In this document: positions 18,701 to 25,168 of the stretch, one piece after another
Position numbering within the stretch: the first letter of the stretch is position 1
Layout of the letters: the number at the start of each line of letters is the position of its first letter
Origin: Pseudomonadota bacterium
GTDB lineage: Bacteria > Desulfobacterota > Desulfobulbia > Desulfobulbales > CALZHT01
Reading direction: 5' to 3'
NCBI GenBank assembly: GCA_018823135.1
Contig: JAHJJF010000084.1
Location: 1 to 54,873 of the forward strand
Length of the DNA: 54,873 nt
Notes under the pieces: model-generated
What the model saw: only the letters and a program-made list of their open reading frames with translations
What the model was told of the DNA's origin: nothing
The model's database searches: none
Position numbers and translations under genes: made by a program

Positions 18701-18840
18701 CAAGCGGTGTTGGGGATGAACTTCCCTCAGGAAAAAAGGAGGACGCAATGTCTTCATTCATGCAGACCATGGACCAATTTCTTTCCCAGCAGCATGAAGT
18801 CATGACCCGCTATCTTGCAAAGAAAAAATCGAAGCCTTAA
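15772..18840 (+). CDS. PfaB/PfaC/HglC-like ketosynthase-acyltransferase, KS-AT
   Basis: A 1022-residue partner subunit whose ATG lies 8 nt inside the previous gene (ATGATTGA), so the two are made together. The KS (about 1-465) is complete: Cys209 in DAACASS, EAHGTGT and GHSMAAAG, so it is not a chain-length-factor type dead KS. The AT (about 580-900) has the nucleophile Ser681 in GHSTGD and catalytic His791 in QPFHTSW, but the Arg that binds the malonyl carboxylate in AT domains is missing (Glu706 at the aligned position; no Arg nearby). It may therefore load a non-carboxylated acyl group or a starter. The protein ends with FMQTMDQFLSQQHEVMTRYL, the same post-AT helix that precedes the ACPs in the partner, and has no ACP. 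It should act with the partner's ACPs or the ACP encoded at 8695-8973. Confidence 0.9.
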   Translation: MIEPQDIAIIGAAGVYPKAGNFRQFWRNILNKVDAITDAPEEWLREDLYDPNSSEFHHVYTIRGGFINDYTDFDPTEFGVLPNSLEGTDPEQFLPLNVAKAALIDAGYFERDFNRARTGVILGRQTLFHRANCTYLQQAHGVGQTIKVIKALLPETPDSLLNTLEQKLRASIPKVTPDNCSIAAPSLITGRIANRLDLQGPNYGIDAACASSLIAMDQAILELQRNRCDMVISGGLQASSPYAVFIVFCQLSALTRKASLRPFGVGADGTLLGEGMGMVVLKRLSDAERDHDHIYAVIKSVGSSSDGKGLGVLVPRFEGQLLSLERAYESPDLDPQTVGLIEAHGTGTPVGDETEIRTLKHFFGERKGEMPHMALGSVKSMIGHSMAAAGAASVIKSMMALYHKVLPPTLCDEPDAKFEFPKSTMYVNTQVRPWIHGLETPRRAGINAFGFGGINAHLVLEEYLGNSNNDKQIPIPLEWPSELVCLKASSRDQLLKDIERLLVYLIENNDKSLADISYTMNCDQSGTGDKILSVIAPTIDGLLDKLTSAKEQLEQSDKTIYDPRGIFYFADPLGKKGKIAILFPGQGASYVNMLSELCMHFPPVREYFDKADRIYVKHGFSTPLSRVLYPPPAHSIEDKEAPGRLMFLRHYNNSALWSANSAYYYLTTKLGITAELFAGHSTGDFNALIAAGAIPPEAENFIVDLELDFNDHVKAYAEKLPKVKTLTVGGILPEEIIKVAKESKGEVQVALDNCPNQIFLCGSASGIVRAQEKLVSKGAICLPVAINQPFHTSWYEPLFKPLREKFSDIPTQKAHAKIYSSALASDYPADPEEIRDLFLKQWMMPVRFRETIEKMYADGARVFLEVGPNSNLCGFVRDTLGKAEHIAVPLNMQGKSDLNQLNLALGTLAAHGIDLDLAYLYEGREAKALPIFREIQTGQDTALPKKSRAVKLNQGLPVLNLDEETVQLFRRTIRASSSGVGDELPSGKKEDAMSSFMQTMDQFLSQQHEVMTRYLAKKKSKP

Positions 18841-18886
18841 TGCCAAATCTTCAAGTACGGTTGTGGGCCACAAACCCCAAAATAAG

Positions 18887-18912
18887 GGCTCTGAACATGA
18901 ACATTCAGAGCC
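18887..18912 (+). terminator. hairpin after KS-AT gene, possible terminator
   Basis: Perfect 9-bp stem GGCTCTGAA / TTCAGAGCC with an 8-nt loop, 46 bp behind the KS-AT stop codon. There is no U-tract, so it may be a Rho-type or mRNA-stabilising hairpin rather than an intrinsic terminator. Confidence 0.45.
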
Positions 18913-18932
18913 TCCGCCGTTGCTCGAAGTCC

Positions 18933-19067
18933 AGGAGCCTGTCGGCGAATTCCGAATCTACTGCAGGGAGCGTAGACTCCGAAAACGATAAAATCGGTCC
19001 ATATTTCCGAAAATCTGGTCTCGATTTCTCAATTTTTCGTACTATCTTAATTCTCCGACAGGCTCCT
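18933..19067. mobile_element. MITE-like inverted-repeat element
   Basis: A 135-bp block bounded by inverted repeats beginning AGGAGCCTGTCGG, 13 bases perfect (18933-18945 against 19055-19067), extending to about 20 of 23 when GAATT and GA further in are counted. There is no coding capacity, and no clear target duplication is visible. It is unrelated in sequence to the element at 5212. The size and ends suggest a non-autonomous transposon remnant. Confidence 0.5.
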
Positions 19068-19082
19068 ACTAGCGTTTATCTG

Positions 19083-19113
19083 GCCATAATGTTTAACTGT
19101 CAAACATTATGGC
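19083..19113. repeat. perfect 12-bp hairpin
   Basis: GCCATAATGTTT (19083-19094) and AAACATTATGGC (19102-19113) with a 7-nt loop. It is not followed by a T-run on either strand. It could be an operator, a transposon end remnant or a weak terminator. Confidence 0.5.
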
Positions 19114-19322
19114 TAGAGCCGGGATTTTAATTGCTCACCTTGGATGAAGAAACAGTTAGCTAGTCCATTGGCAATGGCAATGCTTTTTAGGGTAACATCC
19201 TTAAATCAAGTCGGCTGCATCAGTTGGTTGACAAAATGATCAAGTAGCGCCATTAAGCAATTAACCTTCGGCTTCGCTCTTCTGGCTATCATGTCGGAAA
19301 AGAAAGGATCAGACGGATTCCA

Positions 19323-20117
19323 ATGGTAAAGAACATAACTCATTTTATTGATAATTTGGGGAAAACCGGCATCGGAATTATTGATATGCTGGGATCTGTT
19401 CTGTTGTTTTTTCTGCGAGCCGTTATTTCTGTTTTTCAGCGTAAGCAGTTGGCGAGCATTGTAAAACAGATCTATTTTATCGGCACCAAGTCAATCCTCA
19501 TCGTCCTGCTGGTGGGAATATTCACCGGGATGGTCCTGGGGTTGCAGCTTTATCATACTCTGGTCAAATTTGGCGCCGGCGGCGTTTTAGGCTCTGCCGT
19601 GGGTCTTTCCCTGATCAGGGAATTGGGGCCGGTGTTGACCGCCATGATGATTACCGCCCGGGCTGGCTCTTCCATGACCACCGAAATCGGCATCCAGCGG
19701 ATTACCGAACAGATTGATGCCCTTTCCACCATGGGCGTCGATCCCATGGGTTACATCGTCAGCCCCCGGATTATTGCGGCGGTTATCAGTTTCCCCCTGC
19801 TGACAACATTTTTTGACCTGATCGGCATATTTGGCGGTTATATATCCGGAGTGCAGCTGCTCGGACTTGATTCCGGGGCATATTTTTTCAGGATTCAGTC
19901 AAGTGTTGAAATGGAGGACATAACCAGCGGTTTTTTCAAGGCAGTGACCTTCGCCCTCATCGTCTCGACAATCTGCTGTTATCAAGGATATTTCTGCCAT
20001 CTTCAGAAAGACAGTCATGGCGCCAAGGCAGTGGGGAATGCGACGACAACCGCGGTCGTTACCTCCTGCGTGCTCATTCTCATTGCCGATTATGTGGTGA
20101 CTTCATTGCTGTTTTAG
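19323..20117 (+). CDS. mlaE: MlaE/YrbE-family phospholipid ABC transporter permease
   Basis: A 264-residue inner-membrane permease of the MCE/Mla lipid-transport system. The N-terminal interfacial helix, then hydrophobic segments and the central conserved region IRELGPVLTAMMITARAGSSMTTEIG...ITEQIDALSTMGVDPMGYIVSPRIIA are the family signature; the EQIDAL stretch is the coupling helix that contacts the ATPase. Length matches MlaE. It is followed by the ATPase gene (54 bp gap), the MCE protein and the periplasmic carrier in the standard mlaEFDC order. The complex moves phospholipids between inner and outer membranes; the direction is debated for the family. Start at ATG 19323 is the first Met of the conserved helix, with only a distant GGA upstream. 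Confidence 0.95.
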   Translation: MVKNITHFIDNLGKTGIGIIDMLGSVLLFFLRAVISVFQRKQLASIVKQIYFIGTKSILIVLLVGIFTGMVLGLQLYHTLVKFGAGGVLGSAVGLSLIRELGPVLTAMMITARAGSSMTTEIGIQRITEQIDALSTMGVDPMGYIVSPRIIAAVISFPLLTTFFDLIGIFGGYISGVQLLGLDSGAYFFRIQSSVEMEDITSGFFKAVTFALIVSTICCYQGYFCHLQKDSHGAKAVGNATTTAVVTSCVLILIADYVVTSLLF

Positions 20118-20171
20118 CAGGCAAAAAAAAGCCGACAAAGGGCACTAAACAGGCTCCCGGGTTAGATATTT

Positions 20172-21413
20172 ATGGATATTCCTTTGATTGAGTTCAGAAA
20201 TGTTACCAAACGATTCAACGGTCTGACCGTTCTCGACGGTGTCAATCTGCAGATCAACCAGGGAGAAGTAACGACCATCATTGGCAAGAGCGGCAGCGGC
20301 AAGAGTGTGCTTCTCAAGCATATCGTCGGCCTGATGATTCAGGATGAGGGGAGTATTCTGTATAAAGGGCAGGATATTGCACAATTTTCCCCAAAGGAAA
20401 AAAAATCCTATTTCATGCAGATAAGCTACATGTTTCAGAATAATGCCTTGTTTGACTCCATGACGGTTTATGAAAATATTGCTTTTCCCCTGCAGTACAC
20501 CACAAAATTGAGCGCCGGTGAGATCAGTGACAAGGTGAAAGTCAAGCTGGAGCAGACCGAACTTGTCGATATGGCGGGCAAGTATCCTGCGGAACTGTCC
20601 GGCGGCACCCAGAAACGGGTTGCTCTCAGTCGCGCACTGGTAACCGAACCCCAGTTGGTGTTGTTTGATGAGCCCACCACCGGGCAGGATATTGTGCGGC
20701 GGAACGCTATTCTCAGTATGGTTTCAGAGTATCGGAAGAAATTTGGATTTACCGCCGTAATTATCAGCCATGACATCCCTGATATTTTTTTTATTTCCGA
20801 TCGAATTCTGGTGCTTCATGACGGAAAGATCGTCTTTCAGGGCACCCCGGAAGAGCTTGATGATTTCCAGCACCCGTTTGTGGACGAGTTTATTGAGAGT
20901 CTTGAGGGGTTTGAGGAACGTCTTACCGGGCTCTATTCCAAACGTGCATTCAAGATGCGCTATCAGAATGAGCTGAAGAAAAATGATTCAAGCGAAACAT
21001 TTATTATAATCGCCTTCTCGGTCAAAAGTTTTGGATCGTATTGTGAAAAGGTCGGCTATACAGCCGGTCAGAAAATGATCAGGGCTCTGGGCCAGTATAT
21101 GAACAAGCATTTCAGTGCGGTGGGTGGGTTTTCTGTAAGGCAGAAACTGAATCAGTTCATCACTGTTCTGCCTTTTTCAGATTATAATGAAGCCCGTGAG
21201 CTTGTCGAAGAATTTTCCCGGGATCTGGCCAGTGACGGGTTGGAAGAACTGAAGCTGCAAATACCGGAATGCGAGTGTGCCGAACTGAGTGTTCTGGTAA
21301 ATTTTGCAGAGGGTAAATCCGGACAGGATGAGATACTGGATATTTTCAAGAAGGCCCGGAATAATCAAAAAGAGATTTTAAGAATACAAATCGGAAAGGG
21401 CAGTGCATCATGA
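20172..21413 (+). CDS. mlaF: MlaF-type ABC transporter ATPase with C-terminal GGDEF-like extension
   Basis: Residues 1-255 are a complete ABC ATPase: Walker A GKSGSGKS (38-45), Q-loop FQNNALF, signature LSGGTQKR (142-149), Walker B LVLFDEP (162-168) and switch His200. MlaF proteins are normally about 260-270 residues; this one is 413. The extra 150 residues (about 270-410) look like a degenerate GGDEF/cyclase-fold domain: FIIIAFSVKSFGSYCEKVGYTAGQ aligns by eye with the DxFKxxNDxxGHxxGD helix of diguanylate cyclases, and GGFSVRQKLNQF occupies the position of the R-GGDEF loop but lacks its catalytic residues. It could be a regulatory domain controlling lipid transport. The gene overlaps mlaD by 4 bp (ATGA). 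No frameshift is needed for the fusion. Confidence 0.93.
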   Translation: MDIPLIEFRNVTKRFNGLTVLDGVNLQINQGEVTTIIGKSGSGKSVLLKHIVGLMIQDEGSILYKGQDIAQFSPKEKKSYFMQISYMFQNNALFDSMTVYENIAFPLQYTTKLSAGEISDKVKVKLEQTELVDMAGKYPAELSGGTQKRVALSRALVTEPQLVLFDEPTTGQDIVRRNAILSMVSEYRKKFGFTAVIISHDIPDIFFISDRILVLHDGKIVFQGTPEELDDFQHPFVDEFIESLEGFEERLTGLYSKRAFKMRYQNELKKNDSSETFIIIAFSVKSFGSYCEKVGYTAGQKMIRALGQYMNKHFSAVGGFSVRQKLNQFITVLPFSDYNEARELVEEFSRDLASDGLEELKLQIPECECAELSVLVNFAEGKSGQDEILDIFKKARNNQKEILRIQIGKGSAS

Positions 21414-21880
21414 AAAAATATTCCCAAGAGACAATGGCTGGAATTTTTGTGCTGGCAGGTTTAATCGCTATCGGAATCCTGACGGTAAAGGTGGGAAGCC
21501 TGACCCTGCTCGGCCAGGACACCTATTCTCTGTTTGCAAGATTCAAGACAGTTGCCGGACTGAACAGCGGAAATACCATTGAAATGTTCGGCATAGAAGT
21601 GGGCAAGGTCGCAGGGTTTACCCTGGATCAGGACAAACAGCTGGCCGTAGCGGAACTGAAGATCAGAAAAGGGGTAAAGATTTATGATGACGCCCTTGCT
21701 TCAATCAAGACCTCCGGATTGCTGGGGGATAAATATATCAGTATCGATCCAGGCGGCGGGTCTGACAAACTTTTGCGCCCCGGGGATTTTATCATTGATA
21801 CCGTGCATCCCATGGATTTGCAGGATATGATCGGTAAATTCGCTTTCGGCAGTGTGCAGGAAGGCAAACCAGACAAATAA
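21410..21880 (+). CDS. mlaD: MlaD-type MCE-domain protein
   Basis: A 156-residue single-MCE protein with an N-terminal transmembrane helix (about residues 9-27) and a periplasmic MCE domain: SLFARFKTVAGLNSGNTIEMFGIEVGKVAGF is the conserved MCE core, and TSGLLGDKYISIDPGG is the family's C-terminal beta strand with the pore-loop region preceding it. It is expected to form a hexameric ring on the MlaEF permease through which lipid passes to the periplasmic carrier. ATG overlaps the end of mlaF (ATGA), implying coupled translation and fixed stoichiometry. Length is typical. mlaC follows 10 bp downstream. Confidence 0.95.
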   Translation: MKKYSQETMAGIFVLAGLIAIGILTVKVGSLTLLGQDTYSLFARFKTVAGLNSGNTIEMFGIEVGKVAGFTLDQDKQLAVAELKIRKGVKIYDDALASIKTSGLLGDKYISIDPGGGSDKLLRPGDFIIDTVHPMDLQDMIGKFAFGSVQEGKPDK

Positions 21881-21890
21881 AGGAACATTG

Positions 21891-22487
21891 ATGAAAATAA
21901 TAATGGCTGTAATCCTGCTGGTTTTGATCCCTTCGGCACTGCTTGCCGCCTCGCCGATTGATTCCGTCAAGGTCAACGTGGATGAGGTTTTGCAGATCCT
22001 GCAGGATCCAGCTCTCAAAGGCGAGGAGCATAAAACCGCTGCAAAGGCCAGAATATGGGCGGTGGTTGACCGGGTTTTTGATTTCAGCGCCCTTTCGCAG
22101 CGAACCCTTGGCAGGAACTGGAACGCTATCTCTGCTGAGGAAAAGGAGACCTTCATTCGTTATTACCGGCTGTTCCTTGGCCAGATATATCTGGACAGGG
22201 TCATGGAATTTACCGGTGAAAAAGTTGAGTATGTCAAGGAGGTCATGCTGAGCGCCGAGAATTCGGAAGTGCAGACCAAACTCATATCGAACACTCAGGA
22301 GATTGAGGTCGACTACCGGTTGCTGAGATTCCAGGATGATTGGAAGGTGTATGATGTGGTGATCGAGGGGGTCAGCATGGTCCAGAATTATCGCAGTCAG
22401 TTCAATCAGATCCTGGCCAGGCAAAGCATGAAAGAACTCCTTGATATCTTGATTGAAAAAGTCGATAAAAAGCAGCAAAACAGATGA
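21891..22487 (+). CDS. mlaC: MlaC/Ttg2D-family periplasmic phospholipid-binding protein (copy 1)
   Basis: A 198-residue exported protein. ATG 21891 is chosen because AAGGA sits 6 nt upstream and it gives a signal peptide (MKIIMAVILLVLIPSALLAA); an in-frame upstream ATG at 21852 would bury it. The mature domain shows the MlaC pattern: VNVDEVLQILQDP near the start, DRVFDFSALSQRTLGRNW, then the beta-sheet part with VDYRLLRFQDDWKVYDVVIEGVSMVQNYRSQFNQIL, which forms the lipid-binding cavity. It ferries phospholipid between MlaD and the outer-membrane MlaA. It completes the mlaEFDC operon; mlaA is not here but at 48265-49077 with a second mlaC. A convergent gene starts 72 bp beyond the stop. Confidence 0.93.
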   Translation: MKIIMAVILLVLIPSALLAASPIDSVKVNVDEVLQILQDPALKGEEHKTAAKARIWAVVDRVFDFSALSQRTLGRNWNAISAEEKETFIRYYRLFLGQIYLDRVMEFTGEKVEYVKEVMLSAENSEVQTKLISNTQEIEVDYRLLRFQDDWKVYDVVIEGVSMVQNYRSQFNQILARQSMKELLDILIEKVDKKQQNR

Positions 22488-22559
22488 ATTCCTGCTTGAT
22501 ATATCTTCCGGTGCAGAAGCTGTCTGTCTGAAGCGTTCTTCGCATGTCTTCCCGGATTT

Positions 22560-23270
22560 TTATTCAGGGGTTCTGGTGGCGGCCGTCAGGTCCCTGGATT
22601 CGGAAGGCGGGGCTGCCGGCTGGACGGCAATCCCTTGGCCCTTATCCGGCGGAACGACCATGCCGCCGGAAATGATCAACTTGAAGGCCTCGTCAGTAGT
22701 CATGTCCAGAGAGACCATCTCTTCTTCCGGCACCAGAATATAGAATCCCGAAGTGGGGTTGGGGGTGGTTGGCAGAAAGACGTTGATGACCTTTTTGTCC
22801 GTGATCCGCTGCACCTCACCCTTGGTGATCCCGGTGACAAAGCCGATGGCCCAGATGCCGCGGCGGGGATACTCGATGAGGACAACCTTGCGGAAGCCCT
22901 TTCTCTCCTGACCGAAAGTTGTGTCCGCCACCTGTTTGAACAGGGTATAAATGCTCTTGATCAGCGGGATTCTGTACATGAACCGTTCGAACATGCCCAC
23001 GGCCAGGCGGCCGATAAAATTTGCGGTGAGCATGCCGGTGAGGATGATAAGCAGAATGCTGATGATAATCCCCAGGCCTGGTATTTTAAAGCCCAGCAAT
23101 CTTTCCGGCTGCAGAAACGGCGGGATGATTTTATAGAAGAGAATGTCTACTCTGCTCACCACGGCATGGACGACCATGATGGTCAAGCCGATGGGACCAA
23201 CCACGAGCAGGCCGGTGATGAAATAGGTTTTCAGCTTCTGTTCTAAAAAATGATTCAACTTGTTTTTCAT
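22560..23270 (-). CDS. DUF502-family membrane protein
   Basis: A 236-residue inner-membrane protein of the DUF502 family, whose function is not established. It has two transmembrane segments: residues about 15-38 (TYFITGLLVVGPIGLTIMVVHAV) and about 66-90 (LGIIISILLIILTGMLTANFIG). After these come the family motifs RIPLIKSIYTLFKQVADT, VVLIEYPRRGIWAIGFVTG and VFLPTTPNPTSGFYILVPEEE. The last 20 residues are a variable polar tail. ATG 23270 has AGGA upstream (reading CAGGAATTGCC on the coding strand). It converges with mlaC, and is divergent from the EEP-family gene. Some family members sit near lipid or envelope genes; no more can be inferred here. Confidence 0.92.
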   Translation of the reverse strand: MKNKLNHFLEQKLKTYFITGLLVVGPIGLTIMVVHAVVSRVDILFYKIIPPFLQPERLLGFKIPGLGIIISILLIILTGMLTANFIGRLAVGMFERFMYRIPLIKSIYTLFKQVADTTFGQERKGFRKVVLIEYPRRGIWAIGFVTGITKGEVQRITDKKVINVFLPTTPNPTSGFYILVPEEEMVSLDMTTDEAFKLIISGGMVVPPDKGQGIAVQPAAPPSESRDLTAATRTPE

Positions 23271-23597
23271 GGCAATTCCTGGTCAACCTGAACTAGAACT
23301 TTTTAAATTGTATGTTTTCTGTCTTCTTTTATACTTAATAAATGCGGCAGGCTTTTTTCTCCCAGGATTTTTTTTTCGGATTATCCATGTTTCCCTATTG
23401 TCTGGGAAGAGGAAAAAGGTATCATTGAGACATCAATTTATCGATATTTCTGATATACCATTGTCAGTACACCGGGGGCAAATACTATAATCCGGTTTTA
23501 TTTCCGGGTTGATAAACAATCCGGTTCCGTTGATGATCAGCGTTCCATGGGTTCATTAATCTTTTGAAGCAAAGATGTTGAGGGGAATTGCTGGCGG
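23271..23597. other. divergent intergenic region without recognised elements
   Basis: About 330 AT-rich bp between DUF502 and the EEP-family gene. It must contain promoters for one or both. I see no clear -35/-10 pair, stable hairpin or small gene. Confidence 0.5.
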
Positions 23598-24401
23598 ATG
23601 GAATTCAGGATTCTGAGTTATAACATGCATCGGGCCATCGGCCTTGACCGGCGTTTCCGTCCGGAGCGCATCGCCAGTATTCTGGCCCATCATGATGCCG
23701 ATATCATACTGCTGCAGGAAGTTGATGTGGGGGTTCCGCGGTCGCGGATGCTGGACCTTGCCCGGGAAATGGCCGACCGTCTGGAATTTAGTCATGTTGC
23801 TGTCGGCCTTAATGTCAAATTGCGTAAAGGCATGTATGGCAATGCGACTTTGAGTCGTTTCCCTATCCTTCAGGAAAGAAATATTGATCTGACCATCGGC
23901 GCCCTCAAGGCCCGTGGCTGCCTGTTCACGAATCTGGAGCTGCCGGGAGATGTGACAGGAGAGATGCCTTTAGGCCTTGCCGTCTTCAATCTGCACCTTG
24001 GCCTGTCGGCCAGGGAAAGGACACAGCAGCTGGGGCGTCTGGTCCGGTCTGCCGAGTTCAGCCGACTTTCATCCCAGGATCTCTGTCTGGTTGCCGGAGA
24101 TTTTAATGACTGGCGGACATTGCTGACCCCGATCCTTACCGAATTCTATGGTTTTACCTGCGCCACCGACCACGGGATCGTCACCCGCAAACCCTTGTTG
24201 ACCTATCCATCCTTTGCTCCGGCCGGGGGCTTGGATAAAATATTTTGTCGCGGCAGGATAAATGTTCTCAACAGCCGCCGCTGCCGCCTGATGACCTCAA
24301 AAGTGGCAAGTGATCATCTGCCGGTTCTGGTAGATTTTCAGGTTCAGGATGCCGATGAGCATATTTCAGGGAAAACCACAGCGAGCAGGAATGCCGGTTG
24401 A
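23598..24401 (+). CDS. endonuclease/exonuclease/phosphatase (EEP) family protein
   Basis: A 267-residue Mg-dependent hydrolase of the EEP superfamily (DNase I, exonuclease III, inositol-phosphatase and sphingomyelinase relatives). Visible active-site motifs: SYNMHRAIG (Asn9), DIILLQEVD (Glu41), VAGDFNDWR (Asp and Asn of the phosphate site), and the C-terminal SDHLPVLVDF with the catalytic Asp-His pair. No signal peptide is seen, so it should be cytoplasmic. Sub-group resembles the YbhP-like proteins often encoded next to cardiolipin synthase; here a cardiolipin synthase gene indeed follows about 770 bp downstream, with one gene between them on the other strand. A phospholipid- or headgroup-related phosphodiesterase role is therefore plausible, but nuclease activity cannot be excluded. 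Confidence 0.9.
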   Translation: MEFRILSYNMHRAIGLDRRFRPERIASILAHHDADIILLQEVDVGVPRSRMLDLAREMADRLEFSHVAVGLNVKLRKGMYGNATLSRFPILQERNIDLTIGALKARGCLFTNLELPGDVTGEMPLGLAVFNLHLGLSARERTQQLGRLVRSAEFSRLSSQDLCLVAGDFNDWRTLLTPILTEFYGFTCATDHGIVTRKPLLTYPSFAPAGGLDKIFCRGRINVLNSRRCRLMTSKVASDHLPVLVDFQVQDADEHISGKTTASRNAG

Positions 24402-24875
24402 TTACTTGAATTTTGACAATACTTTCTGGGCGCCCTTTTTCAGTTCCTCCCAGGAGCTGTCGATTCCTTTCCTGACGGATTGCCATGCATCTTCACCGGC
24501 CTCGGAGAGGTCCTGCAGTTTTTCCTTGATCTCTTTTTCACTCTTTTCTTCCAGCCGTTTAATTTCTGTCAGGGCTTCCTCTTTGGTCTTGCCGATCATT
24601 TTCCCGGTGCTTTTTTTAAGGTCTTTCAGCTTGGCATTGAAGTCATCAAGTTCCGCCTTGATTTTATCTTTATACGATTCTTTCTGGCCGGAGTCTGCCG
24701 GCATACAGTCGCTTCTCCAGCAGCAGGCGTACTGATCGCAAGTAATCAGCCCGGTCTGAAAACAGGCGATATTGCCTTCCTTGATCTGGATGGCATGGAT
24801 CAGGTCGGCCTTTTTCATTTTACCCGCGGAAATTCCCAATTCTTTTGCCCGTTTTTTAATTTGAACCATCTGCAT
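24402..24875 (-). CDS. SAP/Rho-N-domain protein with coiled-coil tail
   Basis: A 157-residue protein. The start is set at ATG 24875 because GGAGGC lies 6 nt upstream, better than an upstream in-frame ATG at 24974. Residues about 3-30 (VQIKKRAKELGISAGKMKKADLIHAIQ) form a Rho-N/SAP-type helix-extended-helix associated with nucleic-acid binding. A Cys-rich segment follows (TCDQYACCWRSDC), then a long Lys/Glu-rich coiled coil (about 65-150) with heptad-like DFNAKLKDLKKSTGKMIGKTKEEALTEIKRLEEK. Comparable small proteins occur in Geobacter-type bacteria, without known function. Its stop abuts the stop of the EEP-family gene (convergent, no gap). The Cys cluster could bind metal. Function unknown; DNA or RNA binding is inferred from the N-terminal motif only. 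Confidence 0.8.
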   Translation of the reverse strand: MQMVQIKKRAKELGISAGKMKKADLIHAIQIKEGNIACFQTGLITCDQYACCWRSDCMPADSGQKESYKDKIKAELDDFNAKLKDLKKSTGKMIGKTKEEALTEIKRLEEKSEKEIKEKLQDLSEAGEDAWQSVRKGIDSSWEELKKGAQKVLSKFK

Positions 24876-25168
24876 GAATGAGCCTCCTTCAATGTTTAGA
24901 GTCAGTTTGTAATAGACCGTGATATTTTCTCTTGGTTTTATGGAATCCGTATATTTTGATTGTAGCTTGAGCATAATAGAACTCTGCAGAAAACAGTGGG
25001 CTTAAGTCAAGGAAAAAACACGGGCAATCTCGGCAAGTACCGGAAAAGATATAATCCTTGCATTGCAGGCTATTTTCTGAAGATCATAAGATACCCGTCA
25101 AGTGCGGAACTGATCATGGCGGTGGGCGGAGATTTCTGTCCCGATGCTAAGTGAATATACAGGAAACA

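Larger units (their letters stand above)
18841..19322. other. intergenic region with hairpins and an inverted-repeat element
   Basis: About 480 bp between the lipid synthase and mla operons. It holds, in order, a 9-bp hairpin (18887-18912), a MITE-like inverted-repeat block (18933-19067), a 12-bp hairpin (19083-19113), and a short stretch near 19135 that echoes the 3' part of the KS-AT gene. An open frame starting at 18840 (96 codons) crosses the repeats, shows no family features and is not called. A promoter for the mla operon should lie in the last 150 bp but none stands out. Confidence 0.65.

Noticed and set aside
18840-19130. 96-codon frame directly after the KS-AT gene
   Set aside because: It crosses the hairpin and the inverted-repeat element, shows no family features and has no SD. 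Its start overlaps the stop codon by one base, probably by chance.
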